In this document: piece by piece, positions 42,626 to 50,284 of the stretch | Layout of the letters: every line of letters begins with the position of its first letter | How positions within the stretch are numbered: the stretch's first letter is position 1 | NCBI RefSeq assembly: GCF_000341105.1 | Contig: NZ_ANBB01000061.1 | Span: forward strand, 1 to 64,000 | Source of the DNA: Nocardiopsis potens DSM 45234 | Lineage (GTDB): Bacteria; Actinomycetota; Actinomycetes; Streptosporangiales; Streptosporangiaceae | DNA: 64,000 nt | Reading direction: 5' to 3' | The notes under the pieces: model-generated | What the model saw: the letters and a program-made list of their open reading frames with translations, nothing else | Database searches by the model: none | Told to the model about the DNA's origin: nothing | Program-made: the position numbers and the translations under genes

Positions 42626-43360
42626 ATGTTATTGTCTCGGTCGAGCTCGAGCGGAGTCCGTGTCCCAAGCGATGTCGACTCGGGCTTCTCCGATGTTAAC
42701 TCCAATGATGTTTTCTGGGAACCGCCCGCGGGGGATTCCCTGTCCTCATTCCTCGGCAAACTGGGGGTCGATTCGACCGGCCTCCTCGCCGGCACTTCGC
42801 TGATAATTCCGCAGCAGCTCTCCATCGAGGAGTGGGAGGAGCTGGGCGACCGGCTCTTCGCCTGCTGGGAGTCGATGAGCTGGTGGATCGGCGACTGGCT
42901 GGTCTACGGGCAGGACAACTACCCCGACCGCTACAAGGTGGCCGTCCAGAGGACCGGGCTGAGCTACCAGACCCTGCGGAACTACGCCTGCGTCGCCCGG
43001 AAGTTCGGCACCGACCGGCGCCGGCAGGGCCTGAGCTTCCAGCACCACGCCGAGGTGGCCGGCCTGCCCCCGGAGGAGCAGGACCGCTGGCTGGACCGCG
43101 CGGCGAAGTTCGCCTGGTCCCGGAACGAGCTGCGCCGCCGGATCAAGGCCTACCAGCTCAACGGCGCCAAGGGCGAGTCCCGCGACGTCCGGTTCCAGGT
43201 CCAGGCCAGCCCCGACATGAAGCAGCGCTGGGTGATGGCGGCGAAGGCGCACAACGAGAGCCTCGACTCGTGGATCGTCAAGGTCCTCAACCAGGCCGCG
43301 TCCGCCGTCGGCGAGTACGGCCCGGCCCCCGTGCCGGCCGACGGGCCCGCCGGCGGCTGA
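42626..43360 (+). CDS. lmbU: LmbU-family pathway activator with TTA second codon, 244 aa
   Basis: ATG at 42626 is chosen because AAGGGA lies 6 nt upstream; another ATG at 42620 has no room for a ribosome site. LmbU-family features: LIIPQQLSIEEWEELGDRL near residue 70, SWWIGDWLVYGQDNYPDRY, TGLSYQTLRNYACVARKF (predicted helix-turn-helix) and SFQHHAEVAGLPPEEQDRWL. LmbU activates lincomycin synthesis; relatives control other antibiotic clusters. The second codon is TTA (42629-42631), the rare leucine codon read by bldA tRNA, so expression should be tied to development. It sits at the head of the sugar genes and next to the glycosyltransferase. Confidence 0.9.
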   Translation: MLLSRSSSSGVRVPSDVDSGFSDVNSNDVFWEPPAGDSLSSFLGKLGVDSTGLLAGTSLIIPQQLSIEEWEELGDRLFACWESMSWWIGDWLVYGQDNYPDRYKVAVQRTGLSYQTLRNYACVARKFGTDRRRQGLSFQHHAEVAGLPPEEQDRWLDRAAKFAWSRNELRRRIKAYQLNGAKGESRDVRFQVQASPDMKQRWVMAAKAHNESLDSWIVKVLNQAASAVGEYGPAPVPADGPAGG

Positions 43361-43564
43361 CGGCCGGCGACGAGCATCCGCGCCGGGCGCCGGACCCGCC
43401 GGGCGAGGGGGCGGAGCGGCCCGGTCCCCCGGGCCGAGCGGTTCGAACAGGGCGGGGACTCTGACCACGTCCCCTGCCCGCGCCTCACGGCCGACGTCCT
43501 TCCGCAGCGCCGAGGAGCGCGGCGGCCCGACCGTCGGTACGGCCACCGCGCAGGGAGAGGGCAC

Positions 43565-44914
43565 ATGTTCACCGATCTGAGCGAGTTCCACGCCTGGTTC
43601 GCCCACCGGCACCGGGAGCAGAGGCACCGGGTCACCAGGATCGACCTGGACCGGATCGAGGGGTGGTCCGCCGACCCCGTGACCGGGAACCTCTCCCACC
43701 GCACCGGCCGGTTCTTCACCGTGGAGGGACTGGACCTGACCGGCTCCGGGCGCGGGGCGGAGGCCTGGCAGCAGCCGATCATGGTCCAGCCGGAGCGGGG
43801 CGTCCTCGGCATCCTGGTCAAGGACTTCGGCGGCACCCCGCACTGCCTGCTCCAGGCGAAGATGGAGCCGGGCAACGTCAACGGCCTCCAGCTCTCACCG
43901 ACCGTGCAGGCCACGGAGAGCAACATCTCCGGGGTGCACGGCGGCAGGGCGGTGCCCTACCTGGACCACTTCGCCGCCCCCAGGAGCGGCCGGGTGCTCT
44001 CCGACGTCCTCCAGTCCGAGCAGGGCTCGTGGTTCCTCACCAAGCGCAACCGGAACATGATCGTCCGGGTCGACGAGGACGTCCCCGTCCTGGACGACTT
44101 CTGCTGGCTGAGCTTCGCCCAGATCGGCGCCCTCCTCCGGGTGCCCGACCTGGTCAACATGGACGTCCGCACCGTCCTCGCCGGCGCCGCGGCCCTGCGG
44201 CTGCGGGAGGGCGGCGCGGCGGCGGGCACCTTCCGCGGCGCGCTGGCCCGCTCCTGGCGGGCGGAGTACTCCCTGCACTCGATGGTGGAGGTGCTCAGCT
44301 GGTTCACCGAGGCGAAGGGGCGGTGCACCCTGACCCGGCGCTCCGTCCCCCTCGCGAAGGTCGAGGGCTGGCGGCACCGGGACGGCGCCATCGTGCACGA
44401 GCGGGGCCTGCACTTCTCCGTCATCGGCGTGTCCGTGGAGGGCGGCGGCCGCGAGGTGCCCGGCTGGCAGCAGCCGATGTTCGAGCCCCGGGGCCAGGGC
44501 GTCATCGCCATGCTGGTGCGGCCCATCGGCGGCGTGCTGCACCTCCTGGTCCAGGCCCGGATCGAGACCGGCTCCCTGGACGGCGTGGAGATGGCGCCCA
44601 CGGTCCAGTGCCGGCCGGAGAACTACGACGGGCTCCCGGAGGAGCGCCGCCCCCTGTTCCTGGACGAGGTCCTGGGCGCGCCGGCCGAGCGGATCCGGTT
44701 CGACGCCGTCCTCTCCGAGGAGGGCGGGCGCTTCTACCACGCGCGCAACCGCTACCTCATGGTCGAGGCCGGGGACGGCTTCCCGCTCGACGTCCCCGAC
44801 GACTACGCCTGGATCACCCTGCGGCAGATGACCGAGTTCGTGAAGTACGGCCACCACCTGAACGTCGAGGCCCGGAGCCTGCTGACGTTCTGCGGGTTCT
44901 ACGAGGAGGAATGA
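43565..44914 (+). CDS. NDP-hexose 2,3-dehydratase, 449 aa
   Basis: ATG with GGGAGAGG upstream. It is built of two homologous halves: VEGLDLTG to WQQPIMVQPERGVLGILVKDFGG in the first, and FSVIGVSVEGGGREVPGWQQPMFEPRGQGVIAML in the second, with LSPTVQATESN and MAPTVQCRPENY at equivalent places. This duplication is diagnostic of EvaA/TylX3-type 2,3-dehydratases, which remove the C2 hydroxyl of dTDP-4-keto-6-deoxyglucose. It is the first committed step to 2-deoxysugars. It forms an operon with the next genes (3-nt gap). Confidence 0.93.
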   Translation: MFTDLSEFHAWFAHRHREQRHRVTRIDLDRIEGWSADPVTGNLSHRTGRFFTVEGLDLTGSGRGAEAWQQPIMVQPERGVLGILVKDFGGTPHCLLQAKMEPGNVNGLQLSPTVQATESNISGVHGGRAVPYLDHFAAPRSGRVLSDVLQSEQGSWFLTKRNRNMIVRVDEDVPVLDDFCWLSFAQIGALLRVPDLVNMDVRTVLAGAAALRLREGGAAAGTFRGALARSWRAEYSLHSMVEVLSWFTEAKGRCTLTRRSVPLAKVEGWRHRDGAIVHERGLHFSVIGVSVEGGGREVPGWQQPMFEPRGQGVIAMLVRPIGGVLHLLVQARIETGSLDGVEMAPTVQCRPENYDGLPEERRPLFLDEVLGAPAERIRFDAVLSEEGGRFYHARNRYLMVEAGDGFPLDVPDDYAWITLRQMTEFVKYGHHLNVEARSLLTFCGFYEEE

Positions 44915-44917
44915 CGA

Positions 44918-46042
44918 GTGACCACCCAGGTCTGGGACTACCTCCCGGAGTACGGGACGGAGCGGGAGGACATCCTCGACGCGGTGCGGAAGGTCTTCGC
45001 CAGCGGCCGCCTCGTGCTCGGGGAGAGCGTGCGGGGCTTCGAGGAGGAGTTCGCCGCCTACCACTCCGCCGCGCACTGCGTCGGCGTGGACAACGGCACC
45101 AACGCCGTGCGGCTGGCGCTGGAGGCGCTCGGGATCGGCCGCGGGGACGAGGTGATCACCGTCTCCAACACCGCGGCGCCCACCGTGGTCGCCATCGACG
45201 GGACCGGGGCCGTGCCCGTCTTCGCCGACGTGCGCGCCGAGGACCACCTGATCGACCCCGCCCTGGTCGAGGCCGCGGTCACCCCGCGCACCAAGGCCCT
45301 CGTCCCGGTCCACCTGTACGGGCAGTGCGCCGACATGGAGCCGCTGCTGGACATCGCCCGCCGGCACGGGCTGGCGGTGGTGGAGGACTGCGCGCAGGCG
45401 CACGGCGCGCGCCGGAACGGGGCGCTCGCCGGGACGCTGGGCGACGCCGCGGCCTACTCGTTCTACCCGACCAAGGTCCTGGGGGCCTACGGGGACGGCG
45501 GCGCCGTGCTGACCGGCGGCGCGGAGACCGCGGCCGCCCTCCGCCGGCTGCGCTACTACGGGATGGAGGACGTCTACCACGTCGAGCGCCTCCCCGGCCA
45601 CAACAGCAGGCTCGACGAGGTGCAGGCCGAGATCCTCCGGCGCAAGCTCACCCGGCTGGACTCCTACATCGGGCGCCGCCGGGAGGTCGCCCGCCGCTAC
45701 GAGGAGGGGCTCGGCGACGTCTGCGGGCCCGGCGGCCTCGAACTGCCGGCGACCTCCCCCGGCAACGAGCACGTCTACTACGTGTACGTCGTCCGCCACC
45801 CGCGGCGCGACGAGATCCTCCGGCGGCTGCGGGAGGAGTACGACATCGCGCTGAACATCAGCTACCCGTGGCCGGTGCACACCATGCGCGGCTTCGCCCA
45901 CCTGGGGATCGCGGAGGGCTCCCTGCCGGTGACCGAGTCGCTGGCGCGGCGGATCTTCTCGCTCCCGATGTACCCCTCGCTGCCCGAGGCGGTCCAGGAC
46001 CGGGTGATCGCCTCCCTGCGCGAGGTCCTGCGGACCCTGTAG
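44918..46042 (+). CDS. DegT/DnrJ/EryC1 sugar aminotransferase, 374 aa
   Basis: GTG at 44918 with GAGGAGGA upstream. PLP-fold motifs: [19 protein letters not shown] near residue 55, [12 protein letters not shown] near 155, and the lysine segment [18 protein letters not shown] near 185, followed by [12 protein letters not shown]. In this context (after a 2,3-dehydratase and before an N-methyltransferase) it should aminate C3 of the 3-keto intermediate, like EvaB or the L-rhodosamine aminotransferases. Confidence 0.93.
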   Translation: MTTQVWDYLPEYGTEREDILDAVRKVFASGRLVLGESVRGFEEEFAAYHSAAHCVGVDNGTNAVRLALEALGIGRGDEVITVSNTAAPTVVAIDGTGAVPVFADVRAEDHLIDPALVEAAVTPRTKALVPVHLYGQCADMEPLLDIARRHGLAVVEDCAQAHGARRNGALAGTLGDAAAYSFYPTKVLGAYGDGGAVLTGGAETAAALRRLRYYGMEDVYHVERLPGHNSRLDEVQAEILRRKLTRLDSYIGRRREVARRYEEGLGDVCGPGGLELPATSPGNEHVYYVYVVRHPRRDEILRRLREEYDIALNISYPWPVHTMRGFAHLGIAEGSLPVTESLARRIFSLPMYPSLPEAVQDRVIASLREVLRTL

Positions 46043-46101
46043 GGCCCCGAGGCCGAGACCGCGGGGGCGGGACCCCCTCAGGAACGAGTGAAGGTGAGAG
46101 C

Positions 46102-46845
46102 GTGTACGGAGCGGAATTCACCGAGATCTCCGATCTCGTGTACCGGGGCCGGGGCAAGGACTACCGGGCCGAGGCCGAGTACATCGGGGGGCTGGTCCGC
46201 GGCAGGATGCCGGGCGCGGCCTCGCTGCTCGACGTCGGCTGCGGGACCGGCGCCCACCTGGAGGCGTTCGAGGAGTCGTTCGGCGACGTCGCGGGGCTCG
46301 ACGCGTCCAAGGACATGATCGAGGCCGCGCGGGCGAAGGGCCTGCGGGCCGCCCTGCACCAGGGGGACATGTGCGACTTCGACCTCGGCCGGTCGTTCGA
46401 CGCGGTGACCTGCCTGTTCGGGTCGATCGGCCACCCCGAGTCGTTCGACCGGCTGGCCGATGCGCTGCGCTGCTTCGCCCGGCACCTGGCCCCCGGGGGC
46501 GTGGCGGCGGTCGACCCCTGGTGGTTCCCGGAGACCTTCCTGGACGGGTACGTCTCCGCCGACGTCGTCACCGAGGGGGAGCGGACCGTCGCCCGGGTCT
46601 CGCACTCCGTGCGCGACGGCGGCGGCTCGCGGATGGAGGTGCACTACACCGTCGCGGACCGGGGGTCGGGCGTCCGGCACTTCTCCGAGACCTACACGGC
46701 CCGGCTGTTCACCAGGGCGCAGTACGAGGCCGCGTTCGCGGGCGCGGGCCTCGACGCCGAGTACATCGAGGGGGTCCAGCAGGGCCGCGGCCTGTTCCTG
46801 GCGGTGCGCCGCCCGGCCCCCGCCCCCGAGTCCACCGAAGACTGA
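46102..46845 (+). CDS. Sugar N-methyltransferase (DesVI/TylM1-like), 247 aa
   Basis: GTG at 46102 with AAGGTGAG close upstream. The SAM-binding motif is LLDVGCGTGAHLEAFEE (residue 44 onward), then GLDASKDMIEAARAKG and LHQGDMCDFDLG. Further features are typical of NDP-aminohexose N,N-dimethyltransferases: VTCLFGSIGHP and AAVDPWWFPETFLDGYV. It probably converts the 3-amino group to dimethylamino. Confidence 0.92.
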   Translation: MYGAEFTEISDLVYRGRGKDYRAEAEYIGGLVRGRMPGAASLLDVGCGTGAHLEAFEESFGDVAGLDASKDMIEAARAKGLRAALHQGDMCDFDLGRSFDAVTCLFGSIGHPESFDRLADALRCFARHLAPGGVAAVDPWWFPETFLDGYVSADVVTEGERTVARVSHSVRDGGGSRMEVHYTVADRGSGVRHFSETYTARLFTRAQYEAAFAGAGLDAEYIEGVQQGRGLFLAVRRPAPAPESTED

Positions 46846-46862
46846 GCGAAAGGCGGAACGAC

Positions 46863-47549
46863 GTGTCCGACCACGTGTCCGATGACGTGTCCGGGGCCCG
46901 GCGGCCGCAGCGGCCGCACTCCCCCGCCCTGGTGGAGACCGAGACGATGAGCGCGCGGGCGCTGGAGGTCGAAGGGGCCTTCGAGTTCACCCCGAAGGCC
47001 TTCCCGGACGAGCGCGGCGTCTTCGTCGCCCCGTTCCAGGAGCCGGCCTTCACCGAGGCCGTGGGCGGCCCCCTGTTCCCCGTGGCCCAGTCGAACCACA
47101 GCAGGTCGAAGCGGGGCGTCGTGCGCGGGGTCCACTTCACCGCGACTCCCCCGGGGACCGCCAAGTACGTCTACTGCCCGCGCGGGAGGGCTATCGACAT
47201 CGTGGTCGACATCAGGACCGGCTCCCCGACGTTCGGCCGGTGGGACTCGGTCCTGCTCGACCAGGACGGCTTCCGGGCGATGTACCTCCCCGTGGGCGTG
47301 GGCCACGCGTTCATCGCGCTGGAGGACGACACCGTGATGTCCTACCTGCTCTCCGGCTCCTACGTGGCCGAGAACGAGCTGGCGGTCTCCCCGCTGGACC
47401 CCGGGCTCGGCCTGCCGATCCCGGAGGACGTCGCCCCGGTCCTGTCCGCCCGCGACCGGGCCGCGCCCACCCTCGCCGAGGCCGAGGCCCGCGGCCTGCT
47501 CCCCTCCTACGCCCGCTGCCGGGAGATCGGGGAGGAGCTGTGGCGGTGA
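46863..47549 (+). CDS. dTDP-4-keto-6-deoxyhexose 3,5-epimerase (RmlC/EvaD-like), 228 aa
   Basis: Start assigned to GTG 46863 (AAAGGCGG upstream). The N-terminus VSDHVSDDVSG comes from three near-direct GTGTCCGA repeats, and family similarity begins only at an ATG, 46947 (MSARALEVEGAFEFTPKAF), which has GGAG nearby; either start is possible. RmlC motifs: DERGVFVAPFQEPAF, QSNHSRSKRGVVRGVHF with catalytic His, and YCPRGRAIDIVVDIRTGSPTFGRW. It inverts C5 (and perhaps C3), giving an L-sugar. Confidence 0.92.
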   Translation: MSDHVSDDVSGARRPQRPHSPALVETETMSARALEVEGAFEFTPKAFPDERGVFVAPFQEPAFTEAVGGPLFPVAQSNHSRSKRGVVRGVHFTATPPGTAKYVYCPRGRAIDIVVDIRTGSPTFGRWDSVLLDQDGFRAMYLPVGVGHAFIALEDDTVMSYLLSGSYVAENELAVSPLDPGLGLPIPEDVAPVLSARDRAAPTLAEAEARGLLPSYARCREIGEELWR

Positions 47550-48565
47550 CCGACCCCCAGTCCCGGTCCCGGCCCCTGATCGCCGTCCTCGGCGCCTCGG
47601 GCTTCATCGGCTCCTGGGTCGCCGAGGAGCTCTCCCGGCGGCCGGTCCGGCTCAGGCTCGTGGCGCGGGGGCCGGTGCCCGAGCCCTCCGGCGGCGCGGC
47701 CCGCGTCGAGGTGCGCAGCGCCGACCTCACCGCCGGCGGCGAGCTCGCCCGCGCCGTCGAAGGCGCCGACGCGGTCGTCCACCTGGCGGCCAGGCTCGGC
47801 GGCGCGACCGGCTGGCGGGCGGCCGGCGGCGACGGCGGCGCCGAGCGGGTGAACGTCGGCCTGATGCACGACCTGATCGCCGCGGTGCGCGACCGCCGCA
47901 CGGCGGGCCCGCCGCCGGCGGTCGTGTTCGCGGGGACGACGACCCAGGTCGGCCTCGCCGACCGGACCCGGCTCGACGGCACCGAGCCGGACCGGCCCCG
48001 GAGCGCCTACGACCGGCACAAGCTCTCCGCCGAGCAGGCCCTGAAGGCGGCCACCGCCGAGGGCGCGGTCCGCGGCGCCTCCCTGCGGCTGCCGACCGTG
48101 TTCGGGCAGGCCCGCCACCCGGCGGCGCGGGACCGGGGGGTGGTCTCCTCGATGGCCCGCCGCGCGCTGGGCGGCGAGGCCCTGACCATGTGGAACGACG
48201 GCACCGTGCTCCGCGACCTGGTGCACGTCCGCGACGTGGCGCGCGCCTTCGCGGCCGCACTGGACCACGCCGACGCCCTCGCGGGCGGGCACTGGCTGGT
48301 CGGTACCGGCCGCGGGGCCCGGCTCGGGGACGTCTTCTCCGACATCGCCCGGCTCGTCTCCGAGCACGCCGGCCGTCCCCCCGTCCCGGTCCTCTCGGTC
48401 GAACCGCCCGCCCAGGCCGAGGAGACCGATTTCCGCAGCGTGGAGATCGACCCGTCGAGATTCCACACCGCCACCGGCTGGCACCCCGAGATCCCCCTGC
48501 AAGAGGGACTCCGCCAGACCGTCTCCGCCCTCGCAGCCCAGGACACCCGGACACCCCACCCGTAA
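47546..48565 (+). CDS. NDP-hexose 4-ketoreductase (SDR), 339 aa
   Basis: GTG at 47546 in GTGA overlap with the epimerase stop; GGAGGAG is 8 nt upstream (a GTG at 47540 is less well spaced). Rossmann motif IAVLGASGFIGSWVAEEL at residues 12-30; catalytic S-Y-K region FAGTTTQ with SAYDRHKLSAEQAL near residue 155. It corresponds to EvaE/TylCIV-type reductases that act last, setting C4 of the deoxysugar. The pathway genes present leave only NDP-glucose synthase and 4,6-dehydratase to be supplied from elsewhere. Confidence 0.92.
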   Translation: MTDPQSRSRPLIAVLGASGFIGSWVAEELSRRPVRLRLVARGPVPEPSGGAARVEVRSADLTAGGELARAVEGADAVVHLAARLGGATGWRAAGGDGGAERVNVGLMHDLIAAVRDRRTAGPPPAVVFAGTTTQVGLADRTRLDGTEPDRPRSAYDRHKLSAEQALKAATAEGAVRGASLRLPTVFGQARHPAARDRGVVSSMARRALGGEALTMWNDGTVLRDLVHVRDVARAFAAALDHADALAGGHWLVGTGRGARLGDVFSDIARLVSEHAGRPPVPVLSVEPPAQAEETDFRSVEIDPSRFHTATGWHPEIPLQEGLRQTVSALAAQDTRTPHP

Positions 48566-48589
48566 CCGGGCACGACGCCCCCAGGGCGA

Positions 48590-49150
48590 GGTTCACCCAA
48601 GCAGCAGCGACGGAAGGGGGCGGCCGGCCGGCCGGTTGGGCGCGGCGCCCCGCGGGGCCGGGGTTCAGGCCGGCGGCGAAGGCGTCGGTGGGCACCGGCC
48701 GGTCGGTCCAGCGCGGCACCTCACGGAGCGAAGGTCAAGACCGGCAGCGGCGGCGGGAGAGGGACCGGCCGGTCGGTTGGGCACGGCGCCCCGCGGAGTA
48801 CAGGTCAAGACAGGCGGCGACGGCAAGGGTAGGGCCGGGGCGCAGACCTCGCCCGGGCGCGGCGCCTCACGGGGTGACGGTTCAAACCGGCAGCGACGGC
48901 GAAGGCAGGGGCGGGGCGCAGGCGGTCGCCCGGGCGCGGCGCCCCACGGAGCGAAGGTCCAAGCGGGCAGCGAAGGCGAGGAGTGGAGACCGGCCAGTCG
49001 GTCGGGTGCGGCGTCTCGCGGAGTGCAGGTCCAGACGGGCGGCGACGGCAGCGGTAGGGGCGGGGCGAGGGTGGTCGCCCGGGCGCGGCGCCCCGCAGGG
49101 CGGGGGTTCAAGCAGGCGGCGAAGGCGGGAGCGGAGTGGTGCCCCGGCGC
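48590..49150 (+). repeat. Forward array of repeat module copy 2 (about seven units)
   Basis: Units with the GGGCGCGGCGCC, CGGAG or CGGGG and GAAGGTC/GGGGTTC landmarks near 48635, 48705, 48775, 48853, 48929, 49002 and 49079 (spacing 70-78 bp). The GGCCGGTCGGTC and GGTCGCCCGGGC spacer types recur as in copy 1. It begins directly after the sugar operon; the border word of copy 1 (GATGATCTTGACG) is not seen here. Confidence 0.85.
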
Positions 49151-49157
49151 AGGGAGC

Positions 49158-49615
49158 CGGCCCGCTTGCCCGGGCCCGCCAGGGGGTCTTATCCCTATAT
49201 GCCTGGTTTGCGGCGGGGATCGGGCGGGAGCGGGGGCGCCCTGCGCGCCGCGAGAGCACCCCGATTACATCTACCAGCGAGTAGTAAGCCCCCAAGCCCC
49301 CACCATCCCCTCACCGATCACCCAGAGTGGCCAAAGCGGGTCCTTCCAGGAGAGCAAAAGCGACATCTCGCCCTCGCGCCATCCCTCCCCGGGTTCCGGC
49401 CCCCTGCTTCCCGGCCTTGCGGGCGGCTCGAACCCCCGAACACCGGCCCGACCGGGGCGATTCGGGCCTCTCGGGGGCCGATCCGGGCCGGGATGCGCGC
49501 CCGGGAATCACCGAGGTGCTCTCGCGGTGCGCAGGGCGCCCCACCCCACCATCACCCTGCGTATTCATCCAGGTCAAAGAGGTGTAGCGATTTCAGAGGC
49601 GGTCGGCCCCGGCGC
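49158..49615. repeat. Conserved core of repeat module copy 2
   Basis: Aligns along its length with 9701-10165, including CTTATCCCTATATGCCTGGT, GATTACATCTACCAGCGAGT (49263 onward) and GAACCCCCGAACACCGGCCC. The bounding inverted repeat (49238-49262 with 49513-49537) has two changes from perfect. One is a G facing T, which would still pair as G-U in RNA. The minus strand again ends in LHLFDLDEYAG and a stop. Confidence 0.8.
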
Positions 49616-49659
49616 CCGGGCGACACGGAAACGGCGAACCCGCCACCCCGGCCCGCCCC

Positions 49660-50245
49660 GACCGCCCCACCCCGCTCTGCCGCACCCGACCGACCAGCCG
49701 GTTCCCCTGCCCGCCGTCGCCGCCCGCTTGAACCCTCACCCCGTGGGGCCCGTGCCCGGGCGACCGCCTCCACCACGCCCCTGCCGCTGCCGTCGCCGCT
49801 GCTTGAACCTTCGCTTCACGGAGCGCCGCGCCCGACCGACCGGCCGGTGTCCACCGCTGCCCTCGCTGCCCGTTTGAGCCCCCGCCCCGTGAGGCACCGC
49901 GCCCGGCCAGGGCGCCCGACCGCGCCCCTGCCTACGCCGTCGCCGCCGGTCTGAACCTTCGCTCCGCGAGACGCCGCACCCGACCGACCAGCCGGTGCCC
50001 ACCGCCGCCGTCGCCGCCCGCTTGAACCCTCACCCCGTGGGGCCCGCACCCGACCGACCAGCCGGTCCCCACCGCCGCCGTCGCCGCCGGTCTGAACCTT
50101 CGCTCCGTGAGGCGCCGCGCCCGGGCGACCGCCTTCGCCCCGCCCCTGCCTGCGCCGTCGCCGCCCGCTTGAACCCTGGCCCCGTGGGGCGCCGCGCTCG
50201 AGTGGGGGCTCCCGCTCTTCTCCCCTTCCCCTCTTTCCTCTTGCG
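49660..50245 (-). repeat. Reverse array of repeat module copy 2
   Basis: Inverted units near 49678 (partial), 49730, 49803, 49874, 49950, 50020, 50092 and 50168, spacing 70-76 bp. It ends about 40 bp before the stop of the LAL regulator gene. All frames are Arg/Pro-rich low complexity. Confidence 0.83.
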
Positions 50246-50284
50246 GTGATGTTGATGTCGGGGATCAGGGAGGGGCGGGCGGGG

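Noticed and set aside
48566-50245. Integrated element or insertion sequence at the end of the sugar operon
   Set aside because: No transposase or integrase frame and no recognisable target-site duplication; the sequence is the second copy of the non-coding module.
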